A DNA stretch of 64,000 nt from Anaerolineae bacterium (GTDB lineage: Bacteria; Chloroflexota; Anaerolineae; B4-G1; SLSP01), in the NCBI GenBank assembly GCA_026645815.1, contig JAPKMR010000001.1, positions 1 to 64,000 on the forward strand. The letters run 5' to 3'. Below, piece after piece: positions 42,342 to 50,822 of the stretch; position 1 is the first letter of the stretch, and each line of letters starts with the position of its first letter. Both the position numbers and the translations under genes were made by a program. The notes below the pieces were generated by a model. It worked only from the letters and a program-made list of their open reading frames with translations, did not search any database and was not told the origin of the DNA.

Positions 42342-43604
42342 TTATTCGTAACGCAATGCCTCAATAGGGTTCAAACTCGCAGCACGGTTAGCAGGATAAA
42401 TGCCGAAGAAGAGCCCGGTTGCCAAGGCAAAGCTGACCGCGAGAATGACAGAACCGCTGGTAACCACGGCGGTGACCACACCAGTAAGGCTCGCGGCGGA
42501 GGCAATCGCCCAGCCCAAGCCAATCCCAAACAAGCCGCCCAGACCACTCAACAGAATGGCTTCCATGAGGAATTGAAGCAGAATGTCGCCCTTGCGCGCC
42601 CCAAGCGCCTTGCGTAAACCGATCTCGTGGGTGCGCTCGGTGACGGAGACGAGCATGATATTCATGATACCGATACCGCCGACGAAGAGGGAAATCCCGG
42701 CGATGGCGCCGAGGAAAGCGGTGAGCGTGCTGGTGATGCTGGTCGCCATCTCCAGTATTGCCGCCTGATTGGTGATGTTGAAATCCGCGTCATCCTCAAC
42801 TTCTAAATCGTGCGCCTCACGCAGCGTGGCATCAATCTGCGTCTCCGCAGCGTCTACGAGCTCCTCTGACTTCGCCATGATGTTGATCCGGCTCACGCGC
42901 AGTGCGCCGACCGAGTTGCGCGCGTTGAAGAGCTTGGTCTGCGCGGTGGAGATGGGCACGAAGACACTGCTATCGGCGCTGTTCAACATCGAACCACCCT
43001 GTTCTGCCAGCACTCCGATCACGGTGAGAGTGGTCTTGGAACCCGTTGCGTCGGCAAGCTTGATTTTCTGTCCTACGGGGTTGAAATCGCCGAAAAGCTC
43101 ATCGGCAATGGTCGCGCCAAGCACGACGACCTTGGAACGCTTATCCACATCCGCCTCGGTAATGAATGCGCCACGCGCCAGCGTGAGCTCATGGAGGTCC
43201 AGATACTCCGGTGGCACACCGGAGACGGTGGCATTGAGATTGACATCGCCATAGACCAACTGCCCGTTGCCATCATACTGCGGCACGACCATCGCCGCCG
43301 CCGACACATTGTTGGAGTCGGCAAGGGCTTCGACGTCGTCCATGGTGACCCCCATCGAACCGCCGCCGGGACCGCCAATCCGCCCGAATCCACCTGAGGT
43401 GACGATGAGCATGTTGGTGCCGATGCTATTGATTTCCTGCGTAATCGAAGCCTGCGCGCCGTTACCGATAGACATGAGCGCAATCACCGCGGCGACGCCA
43501 ATGATAACACCCAGCATCGTAAGCAGCGAGCGCATCTTGTTCGCCAGTAACCCGTCCAGCGCCACTTTGATATTCTCCAATAAATCCGCAAATTGTGTGA
43601 GCAT
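42342..43604 (-). CDS. MacB-type ABC transporter permease
   Basis: A 420-residue FtsX/MacB-family permease: N-terminal helix in LTMLGVIIGVAAVIALMSIG, a large periplasmic domain with GTNMLIVTSGG, and three C-terminal helices with the conserved TERTHEIGLRKALGARKGDI. It lacks a fused ATPase; that is the separate gene before it. GAGGAAG precedes the ATG. It is last in a four-gene unit (two adaptors, ATPase, permease). Such systems export lipopeptides, antimicrobial peptides or other amphipathic substrates. Confidence 0.92.
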   Translation of the reverse strand: MLTQFADLLENIKVALDGLLANKMRSLLTMLGVIIGVAAVIALMSIGNGAQASITQEINSIGTNMLIVTSGGFGRIGGPGGGSMGVTMDDVEALADSNNVSAAAMVVPQYDGNGQLVYGDVNLNATVSGVPPEYLDLHELTLARGAFITEADVDKRSKVVVLGATIADELFGDFNPVGQKIKLADATGSKTTLTVIGVLAEQGGSMLNSADSSVFVPISTAQTKLFNARNSVGALRVSRINIMAKSEELVDAAETQIDATLREAHDLEVEDDADFNITNQAAILEMATSITSTLTAFLGAIAGISLFVGGIGIMNIMLVSVTERTHEIGLRKALGARKGDILLQFLMEAILLSGLGGLFGIGLGWAIASAASLTGVVTAVVTSGSVILAVSFALATGLFFGIYPANRAASLNPIEALRYE

Positions 43605-43643
43605 ACGCTTCCTCTCTTAATCCTGCCGTCTGCGATGGCGCGG

Positions 43644-44327
43644 TTATTCGACAATCAAACCATCTTTGAGATGGATGATCCGCTCAGCCTCGTTTGCCAG
43701 GCTCTGGTCGTGGGTCACCATCACGATGGTCATGCCCTGCTCACTATGAAGACGGTGCAGGATTTCCATGATTTCGGCGCCGGAGGTAGAATCCAGGTTA
43801 CCGGTTGGCTCGTCCGCCATCAAAATCTGTGGTTCGTTAACGAGAGCGCGCGCAATAGCCACCCGCTGTCGCTGCCCGCCGGAGAGCTCAGAAGGGCGGT
43901 GCTCCATACGATCCACCAACCCCACTTCCGACAAGGCCTTTTCGGCGCGGCGCCGACGTTCGGCTGGCGGCACGCGATTGCCGTTGCGACTGTATTGCAG
44001 GGGCAACATCACCTGCTTGCGGGCAGTAGCGCGCGCTAGCAGGTTGAAGGATTGGAAGACAAAACCGATCTCGCGATTCCGCACTTGTGCCAGTTCGTTT
44101 TCGCGCATGCGGCTGACATCCATACCATTAAGAACGTAAGTCCCTTCGGTTGGCGTATCCAGGCAGCTGATGAGGTGCATCAGCGTAGATTTTCCCGAAC
44201 CCGAAGGGCCCATAACCGCCACCCACTCACCCTTTTCAATCTTGAGAGAGACGCCGCGCAGCGCATGCACCTGAACCTGCCCCATCAAATACACCTTGGT
44301 TATTGCCGTCACTTCAATCAGGCTCAT
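43644..44327 (-). CDS. MacB/LolD-type ABC transporter ATPase
   Basis: A 227-residue ATPase with Walker [10 protein letters not shown], signature LSGGQRQR, Walker [14 protein letters not shown] and switch His in MVTHDQSL. The [10 protein letters not shown] and [10 protein letters not shown] motifs are typical of the LolD/MacB/FtsE class. GGGAGG overlaps the end of the preceding adaptor gene, whose stop is one base before the ATG. It powers the adjacent permease. Confidence 0.93.
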   Translation of the reverse strand: MSLIEVTAITKVYLMGQVQVHALRGVSLKIEKGEWVAVMGPSGSGKSTLMHLISCLDTPTEGTYVLNGMDVSRMRENELAQVRNREIGFVFQSFNLLARATARKQVMLPLQYSRNGNRVPPAERRRRAEKALSEVGLVDRMEHRPSELSGGQRQRVAIARALVNEPQILMADEPTGNLDSTSGAEIMEILHRLHSEQGMTIVMVTHDQSLANEAERIIHLKDGLIVE

Positions 44328-44328
44328 C

Positions 44329-45735
44329 TTAACGCCTCCCCCCTAGGAGCGCACCCATGCCGGGGAACTGCATCCCATTGCCATTCTCCGCCTCCCCATC
44401 CGCCGCCGCAACTTCGATCACGACGCCAACGACATCGCCTTCAGCCAGACCGGAGAGAATCTCCACGTTTCCTGCCAGGCTCCGCCCCAACGTCACCGGT
44501 GTGGTGACGAATTCACCCGAATCTGTCTGCTGCATCACGTAGGCAGCATCGCCATCCAGAAGCACCGCGCGCTGCGGCAGGTAGAGCACATCCGCCAATA
44601 CTTCGGTAATCACTTCCACATCAGCGGACATGCCCACGCGTACCCGCTCCGGAATCTGTTGCAGCTGCACGGTCACCGGGTAGAGCGGGACACCGGATTG
44701 CAGTGTCGCGACGGGCGCAATCGCCGTCACCGTGCCCGGCAGGGCTGCGTCGTCCACAGCGCTCACACTCACCCGCGCGGTTTCCCCCACCGCCACCAGG
44801 GTGATATCAGATTCGTCGAGAATGAACTTGACCTCAAGCGTCGCCAAATCCGCCAACGTGACCGCTACGCCGGAAGCTGCTTCTCCCGACGCAACGTTCA
44901 CCGCGGTGACGACGCCAGCGAAGGGCGCGACGAGCGTCGCCGCCTCGAGGTTGCGACGCGCCTGATCCAGCGATAGCTGCACCTGTTGCACCTTGAGCTC
45001 CGCGGCGGTCACTGTGTCCGCGTCGGGTCCGGCAAGCAAAGCGTCGAGGCTAGCTTGCGCCTGTTCGACCTGGCTCCACGCGGAGATGATGCTGCTACTG
45101 GCGGGTCCCGAGGCGGCAATCTCATAGGCGAGTTTCGCCGCTTCATACGCCATCGTAGCATCCTGAAGCGAGACTGCCATTCTTTCGCCATAGCGATCAT
45201 AATTGCCTTGCGCCTGCTGTACTTTCTTCGCTGCCAGTTCCATATTGCCCTTGAGTTGGGTGAGCTGCTGTTCAGAGGTGCCTTCTTTGGCTCGGACATA
45301 GCTGGCTTGGGCAGCACTCAAAGCCGCCTCGGCTTTGGCGATTTCAGCCGCTGTAGCCGGTTCGAGTACCTGCGCCAGCTGAATCTGCGCCTGTTCCAGG
45401 CTCAGCTCGGCTTTTGCGACAGACAGCTCAAGGTTAGTGGTGTCCAGACGCGCGAGAGGCTGCCCCTCGGTCACGATGTCGCCGACCGCGACCCATACCT
45501 CAGCGACCTGCCCGGAGCTGCCAAATGCCAGCGATTGCTCCTGCGCCGCCGCGAGGTTGCCGCTACCCTCAATCGAATCCTGCAACGCGCCGCGCGTCAC
45601 CAAGACGAGCTCGGTGACCTGCTCGGTGGCGGTCGTTTGCACAGCACCGGGCTGGAGGTAGGTGGTGTAGATCCAGATTCCAGCCGCTCCGAGAGCGGCT
45701 AAGACTAAAATAAGTACCCACCAGGCTTTTTTCAT
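44329..45735 (-). CDS. membrane fusion protein (MacA-like adaptor)
   Basis: A 468-residue adaptor anchored by one N-terminal helix, with lipoyl halves GSSGQVAEVWVAVGDIVTEG and VAPFAGVVTAVNVASGEAAS, a coiled coil with several Ala/Gln-rich heptads, and a beta-barrel with RVGMSADVEV. AGGAG precedes the ATG. It is the second adaptor of this operon and is directly coupled to the ATPase gene. Confidence 0.88.
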   Translation of the reverse strand: MKKAWWVLILVLAALGAAGIWIYTTYLQPGAVQTTATEQVTELVLVTRGALQDSIEGSGNLAAAQEQSLAFGSSGQVAEVWVAVGDIVTEGQPLARLDTTNLELSVAKAELSLEQAQIQLAQVLEPATAAEIAKAEAALSAAQASYVRAKEGTSEQQLTQLKGNMELAAKKVQQAQGNYDRYGERMAVSLQDATMAYEAAKLAYEIAASGPASSSIISAWSQVEQAQASLDALLAGPDADTVTAAELKVQQVQLSLDQARRNLEAATLVAPFAGVVTAVNVASGEAASGVAVTLADLATLEVKFILDESDITLVAVGETARVSVSAVDDAALPGTVTAIAPVATLQSGVPLYPVTVQLQQIPERVRVGMSADVEVITEVLADVLYLPQRAVLLDGDAAYVMQQTDSGEFVTTPVTLGRSLAGNVEILSGLAEGDVVGVVIEVAAADGEAENGNGMQFPGMGALLGGRR

Positions 45736-45777
45736 TTTGAACTCCTGATATTATGATGAAGGAAGAAAATGTATGGT

Positions 45778-45818
45778 GGTTTTTGCGCATCGCAGCGGTA
45801 CTGCGATGCGCAAAAACC
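45778..45818. terminator. hairpin between the two adaptor genes
   Basis: An 18-bp perfect stem (45778-45795 with 45801-45818, loop CGGTA) with A5 and T5 runs at its base lies inside the apparent operon. It may act as a partial terminator that sets the ratio of the first adaptor to the downstream genes. Confidence 0.6.
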
Positions 45819-45832
45819 GCCGGTAGAATCAC

Positions 45833-47455
45833 TCAAGGTTGAGGGGCGCCGCCACCTGGGGCACCGCCCATGCCAGGAAGCAGCATCCTCCCGCCGCCAA
45901 AGAGGGGCTCGAAGCCCTCTTCAGCCGTGGTGACGGTACTCAGGCTGATCACGTCACCCTCTTCCAAACCGCTGAGGACGATGACCTCGCTACTGGTTTG
46001 CGCGCCGAGCTCGACAAGCACCGGCACGAAGCCGCCCGTGCTCAGCTGCTGCCGGAAACCTCCGCCGGCGGTTGGGGTACCGTTCGATCCCCGGCGCCCT
46101 AGCTTTGCCCCATTTCCCGGTTGCTGGGCGTTCTGCCCGGTTTCCGGTTGCGACGGCTGTTGCCATACACCGCCCATGCCTTGCGCCATCGCCGATTCCA
46201 TCATCTCACCTTCGCGCAGCTGGCGCAATACGATGGTCCGTCCGGCAAAGGTCTGCACGGCATTCAAGGGAATCAGCAGCGCATCCTCGACGTTCACCGT
46301 GACAATCTCGACATCGGCGGTCATGCCGATGCGCACCGCCGCGCCAGTCGGGTCGAGCGCCACCTTGACCGGATACAACGCCACCCCGGATTGAACCGTG
46401 GCTACGGGCGCCACCGTGACCACGACACCGGAGAGTGTCAGGTCATCAAAGGCATCCAGGGTAATCGTGGCGGCTTGCCCGGTGCTCACTTGCACAACAT
46501 CGTTCTCATCCAGGGTAATCTCCACTTCCAGTGCATCCAGGTCGCCGAGTACCACGGCGGTTCCAGAGGCGTTACCGCCCACCTCGATATTCACCGACGT
46601 CACCGTGCCGGCAATGGGCGCCTCCAGGGTCGCCTGAGTCAATGCTCGCTGCGCCTTCTGCAGATCCAGCTGTGCCTGCTCCACCGAGATTTCTGCCAGG
46701 CGCAGCGTATTGGTGGTGACGCTAGTCTGTAAGGCGTCGAGGTTGGCTTGCGCTTGCTGCACCTTTGCCCAAGCCGTCCAGCGTTCGGTATCTGTACCGC
46801 CCGCGACCAGGGTGTTATAGGAAGCGAGCTCAGTTTCGTAGTTGAGCTGTGCTTGCCACAAGCTGGTGGCAGTGTTGGAATACTCCACCTCAATGCGCCA
46901 ACCGCCGCCCGCGCGGTCGTAGGATGCCTGCGCTGATTCTAGCGCCAGCTTAACTTCTTCAAGCCCAAGCTGTGCCTGCGCGAGCTCGGCGGCGCTGGGC
47001 TTCAACTCGTTATACGCAACCTGAGCGCTTTTAAGCGATGCTTCCGCCGCAGCAAGGTCCGTGGTATCGGGACCCTCGCGCGTCTGCGCTAGCTGGAGCT
47101 CCGCCTGGGTGAGGTTGATCTGCGCCTGCTTAACGGCGTCTTCCAGGTCTTGAGTTTCAAGACGCGCCAGGGGTTGACCTGCCTGCACCGTATCGCCGGC
47201 GACAACCAGCACTTCCGCCACTTTGCCGCCAGAATCAAACGCCAGATTAAGAGAGGTCACTGAAGCAATATTGCCGCTCCCTTCCACAGTACCGCGCAGG
47301 GCGCCACGGGTCACAACGGCTGTCTGCATCGTGGTTTCCGAAGCAGCAGTGCTTGCTATAGCATCGGCGGTGCGGTTTTGGTGCCATTGCCAACCAGCAT
47401 AGCCTGCGCCAACGAGCACGAACAATAACGGGATAAATACCCACTTTTTCTTCAT
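45833..47455 (-). CDS. membrane fusion protein, larger adaptor with Gly-rich tail
   Basis: A 540-residue MacA-like adaptor: N-terminal helix, lipoyl halves DSGGKVAEVLVVAGDTVQAG and EAPIAGTVTSVNIEVGGNAS, coiled coil, beta-barrel with RIGMTADVEI, then a Gln/Gly-rich low-complexity insert (around residues 435-480) and a tail ending LPGMGGAPGGGAPQP. The ATG at 47455 has AGGAGGT six bases upstream; a longer reading frame upstream covers the intergenic promoter region and is rejected. It is the first gene of the MacAB-like unit, divergent from the giant-protein pair. Confidence 0.87.
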   Translation of the reverse strand: MKKKWVFIPLLFVLVGAGYAGWQWHQNRTADAIASTAASETTMQTAVVTRGALRGTVEGSGNIASVTSLNLAFDSGGKVAEVLVVAGDTVQAGQPLARLETQDLEDAVKQAQINLTQAELQLAQTREGPDTTDLAAAEASLKSAQVAYNELKPSAAELAQAQLGLEEVKLALESAQASYDRAGGGWRIEVEYSNTATSLWQAQLNYETELASYNTLVAGGTDTERWTAWAKVQQAQANLDALQTSVTTNTLRLAEISVEQAQLDLQKAQRALTQATLEAPIAGTVTSVNIEVGGNASGTAVVLGDLDALEVEITLDENDVVQVSTGQAATITLDAFDDLTLSGVVVTVAPVATVQSGVALYPVKVALDPTGAAVRIGMTADVEIVTVNVEDALLIPLNAVQTFAGRTIVLRQLREGEMMESAMAQGMGGVWQQPSQPETGQNAQQPGNGAKLGRRGSNGTPTAGGGFRQQLSTGGFVPVLVELGAQTSSEVIVLSGLEEGDVISLSTVTTAEEGFEPLFGGGRMLLPGMGGAPGGGAPQP

Positions 47456-47625
47456 AAACCTACCTCCTGAGGAATCAAATAGATAATAACGCACAATTAT
47501 GAAGAAAGTGTGAAGATTGGGGAGGAAGATACTGAACGGGGTTTCTGGCAGTTTCGGTGAGGCTTTTGCGACACAATCGAAATTTGCGTCGCAGAGAATC
47601 ACAGAAATCCCTAATAGTCCAGATA

Positions 47626-47653
47626 TTGACTTTTGAAATTGGCATTGTATACT
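47626..47653 (+). promoter_or_regulatory. sigma-70-type promoter of the giant-protein pair
   Basis: TTGACT (-35) and TATACT (-10) are separated by 16 bases. The start near 47660 leaves a 220-base leader in which I see no named RNA element. The rest of the 47456-47879 spacer contains no gene. Confidence 0.75.
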
Positions 47654-47879
47654 GAAATAGAGTTGTAAATCTAAGCTTGCAGGACCCCAGAGCCCCACCT
47701 CCACCCGGATGCGTAGCTCTTGCCGGACCCGCACTTGCTTGCTGTGCCAACGCTCGATTTCCTGACACCTATTCCACTCATGTCCAGCGCGTGTTGACCA
47801 GCGAATCACCGACTACGCGTGATCCCACCTTGGTCCGTGACACAACCTATCGCTGCATGACACAATAACTGGAGGGGCT

Positions 47880-50819
47880 ATGGCTAATGAGATTCCCGCG
47901 CCCGTTGCCGTACTGCGCTCAGATGACCTGTTGCTGGTGCGTTTCCATTTCCATGGGCTGACGTTGCAGGAATTGCCTGGGTTAGGACAACCTGCGCAGT
48001 TGATCAAGGCTCCCCGTGCTGATACCTCCATCATCGTGGTGGAGTTCCCGCCGCAGAGCATCGGTGAGGAAGCGTTCTTCGAGTCGCCCTCCCCTCCCAT
48101 TCCACCACCCACAGGCGACCCGGCGCCTTCCGACGCGAACGAGACACCTACGTTTCCAGTGCGCGCGTTCGTAAGCGGTCCCACGTGGCTGGTTTTCCAG
48201 GTTTCCACCACACCCCCCATTCCATATACTCTCGCCGGGATTTTCGCCGCCTGCGTGAACGGCACACAGGTGGTCGCCACGAGCAGGAAACAGCCACCCG
48301 AAACCCTCCATAGCCTGGGAGAGTATCTGCAAATGGGAAGGCTTTTCAGCCGCATTGAAGCGCCCTATCACCTCGTGCTCTCACCCGAAACCGGGACAAC
48401 ATGGCTTGGGCAAGTAGCGCCCACCTTCAACGCAACAGACACGCGCGCAGCGCTGTGGCACGTGACGATGCAGGGTAAGAAACTGCGCGCAGTATGGGCT
48501 ACAGATTTCCAAGATTGGCCCTCCGATGCCAACGCGCCGAATCCCAATAATTTGCCGTTCCGCATGTCGTTGGATAGCGCCGACCGCTACGAGCTGGTGC
48601 GGTTGACGACGGATAGCGGCGCCTACGCTCGCCCAGTGGAAGCGGACCAACTGCTGCTCAGTGCACTGGGCGCGTGGCTCAAGGTCGCCGGCAAGTGGGA
48701 ACCTCCTTCAAATCTGAATGTCACCGAGTGGAAACACCTGATGACGATGGGGCGGGATCATTTCGTGCGTGTCGTCCGCAAGGGCTACCTGTTCCCCTTC
48801 GGTCACGAAGCCGCATTGGTCAAAATCACGGAGCGCAAGACCCAGGCTGTGCCCTCCGGCGGAGGCAGGCGCGCCGCCTATCTCCGCACACGGTTGTTCG
48901 TCATCGTGCGCCAACCGGTTCGCGAGGGTTACACTCACAACGGTTTCCCATTCACCCGTGTAACTTTGAAAACACTGATCACACCCGATATCAATCCTCC
49001 AGAACAGAGCGAGCTGGTCGCCAGTTTTAACGCCAACGGCTTCTGGATCCGTTCGGGAGGGGGGCATGTGAAATTCCAGGTCGTCGCCAGGGATTCTGTG
49101 GGACGAGAGATCGAATTCGTGACGCCGCTGGCGTTTGTTGCCAACAGCAAAGCCTGCGACCCCACAGAGGTGCAGAAAATCATCGAGGATGCGTGGAAAC
49201 CCCCGCCCAGTCCCAAGGTGGCGCGTCCCTCGCCCAAGGTCACACTCGGCGGGCAAGCGCTGGCTTTTATGCCAGAGGCAAATCCAGGCGATACAACATT
49301 GGAAGCTAAGAGTCTCAATCTGGGCGCAAGGACCCACAGCAGCGGTGAACCACGCTTTTTGCCGATGGTGGTGGAAGCCGAAGTGGATGTTCCCATCATC
49401 AAGCAGCTGGTGGGCGGCGCCGCCCAATGGACAACAATCGAGTATGAACAGACCTTTGTCAAGGCAGACCCGGGCAAATTCGCCTCGGGCACGGATAAGA
49501 ATCCCGCTGCCATCTTTGCGCGCGTGAAATCCGCCGCCACCCCACAAATCGCCTTCTCCCCAGAACAGGGCGGTGGGCTTGCCCGCCCCAATTTCTCCAT
49601 CGAGGGGCTTTCGCGCGATCTAGGACCGGTGCCCACCGTTGATGCGATGATGACGGGCAGTTTCGATCCCGCGACCATCTTTCCCGAGATCACGCTGCTT
49701 GGGGGGCTCAAACTGACCGATATCGTCAATCTGGTGCGCTTCGGCGGCGCGCCGGAGAAGGGTGAGCTGCTTCCGCAGCTGGTCACCACGCTGGAAGGCG
49801 ACGTGCCGATCACCCGTTATCGCTGGCATCTGCTCAAGACGATCGCAGATGACCCTACGAAGCCAGATGAATCGCGCGGGGAACTGCGCGACACGGGTCT
49901 GTTCCTCTCCGACATAGGCGCAGAGTTCGAGATTATTTCTGAGGTACGCCGTCCACCCAACGGTGCGCCCTCGTTCATGTCGCAGGGGCGACTCAGCCGT
50001 TTCCACCTGGTACTGCTCCCCGGAATGGAGCTAGTGGACCTGGCTTTCGATTCCGTTACCTTCACAAGCCGCTCCGGGCAGAAGCTTGATGTAGCGGTTG
50101 TGCTGAAGGAAATCACTTTCCTCGGACCGCTCAGCTTTGTCAACGCGCTGATGCAGGTGGTGCCGCTAGACGGTTTCGCCGACCCACCCTATCTGAATAT
50201 TGACACAAAGGGAGTAGGCTTAGGCTACACGCTGGCCATTCCGAGCGTGGGCATCGGGGTTTTCTCGCTGCAGAACCTCAGCCTTTCCGCCGAGTTCTAC
50301 CTGCCGTTCGTCAATGAATCGGTCAGCATGACGCTGGCATTCTGCACCCGCGAGAATCCGGGGCAGGTATTGGTGAGCCTGTTCGGCGGCGGTATCTTCT
50401 TCGGCATCACGTTGACTACCAACGGGGTGCAACTGGTCGAGATGGCGCTGGAGTTCGGGGCGGGCATCAGCCTAAACCTGGGTGTCGCCAGCGGGTCGGT
50501 CACCGTGATGGGCGGCGTGTACTTCCAAAAATCCGGCGAAGGTGCGTTGCTCTCAGCCTACATCCGCATGGTGGGCAAACTGAGCGTGCTGGGGCTGATT
50601 TCCGTAACCGTGGAATTCTACCTAGGGTTGAATTACGAACCCTCACCGATTGATATGCTCTCCGGCGATGCCTCGCTGAAAGTGAAGGTAAAAATCGCCT
50701 TCTTCAGCAAAACGGTCTCGTTGACAGTACACCGGGAGTTCAAGGGTAGCGACCCCACCTTCCGCGATGTGCTGGCGCCGCCAGATTGGCAAACCTATTG
50801 CAACGCCTTTGGAGATTGA
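47880..50819 (+). CDS. giant protein of unknown function, 979 aa
   Basis: I do not recognise this protein. It has no signal peptide and no membrane helix at the N terminus, so it is probably cytoplasmic. The first 700 residues are a mixture of beta-rich segments with many prolines. From about residue 750 to 945 there is a nearly continuous run of alternating hydrophobic/polar strands (for example LGYTLAIPSVGIGVFSLQNL, FFGITLTTNGVQLVEMALEF, SGSVTVMGGVYFQKSGEG), as in beta-solenoids, lipid-transfer grooves or barrels. The C terminus is DWQTYCNAFGD. GGAGGGG precedes the ATG. The next gene starts three bases after the stop, so the products probably act together. Confidence 0.6.
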   Translation: MANEIPAPVAVLRSDDLLLVRFHFHGLTLQELPGLGQPAQLIKAPRADTSIIVVEFPPQSIGEEAFFESPSPPIPPPTGDPAPSDANETPTFPVRAFVSGPTWLVFQVSTTPPIPYTLAGIFAACVNGTQVVATSRKQPPETLHSLGEYLQMGRLFSRIEAPYHLVLSPETGTTWLGQVAPTFNATDTRAALWHVTMQGKKLRAVWATDFQDWPSDANAPNPNNLPFRMSLDSADRYELVRLTTDSGAYARPVEADQLLLSALGAWLKVAGKWEPPSNLNVTEWKHLMTMGRDHFVRVVRKGYLFPFGHEAALVKITERKTQAVPSGGGRRAAYLRTRLFVIVRQPVREGYTHNGFPFTRVTLKTLITPDINPPEQSELVASFNANGFWIRSGGGHVKFQVVARDSVGREIEFVTPLAFVANSKACDPTEVQKIIEDAWKPPPSPKVARPSPKVTLGGQALAFMPEANPGDTTLEAKSLNLGARTHSSGEPRFLPMVVEAEVDVPIIKQLVGGAAQWTTIEYEQTFVKADPGKFASGTDKNPAAIFARVKSAATPQIAFSPEQGGGLARPNFSIEGLSRDLGPVPTVDAMMTGSFDPATIFPEITLLGGLKLTDIVNLVRFGGAPEKGELLPQLVTTLEGDVPITRYRWHLLKTIADDPTKPDESRGELRDTGLFLSDIGAEFEIISEVRRPPNGAPSFMSQGRLSRFHLVLLPGMELVDLAFDSVTFTSRSGQKLDVAVVLKEITFLGPLSFVNALMQVVPLDGFADPPYLNIDTKGVGLGYTLAIPSVGIGVFSLQNLSLSAEFYLPFVNESVSMTLAFCTRENPGQVLVSLFGGGIFFGITLTTNGVQLVEMALEFGAGISLNLGVASGSVTVMGGVYFQKSGEGALLSAYIRMVGKLSVLGLISVTVEFYLGLNYEPSPIDMLSGDASLKVKVKIAFFSKTVSLTVHREFKGSDPTFRDVLAPPDWQTYCNAFGD

Positions 50820-50822
50820 GCC

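Noticed and set aside
47677-47868. 63-codon frame in the leader of the giant-protein pair
   Set aside because: Proline- and cysteine-rich with no ribosome-binding site; a leader peptide is possible but unsupported.
48708-49813. Two antisense frames of 279 and 292 codons inside the 979-aa gene
   Set aside because: They overlap each other and a well-supported gene, and neither has a recognisable start or domain.
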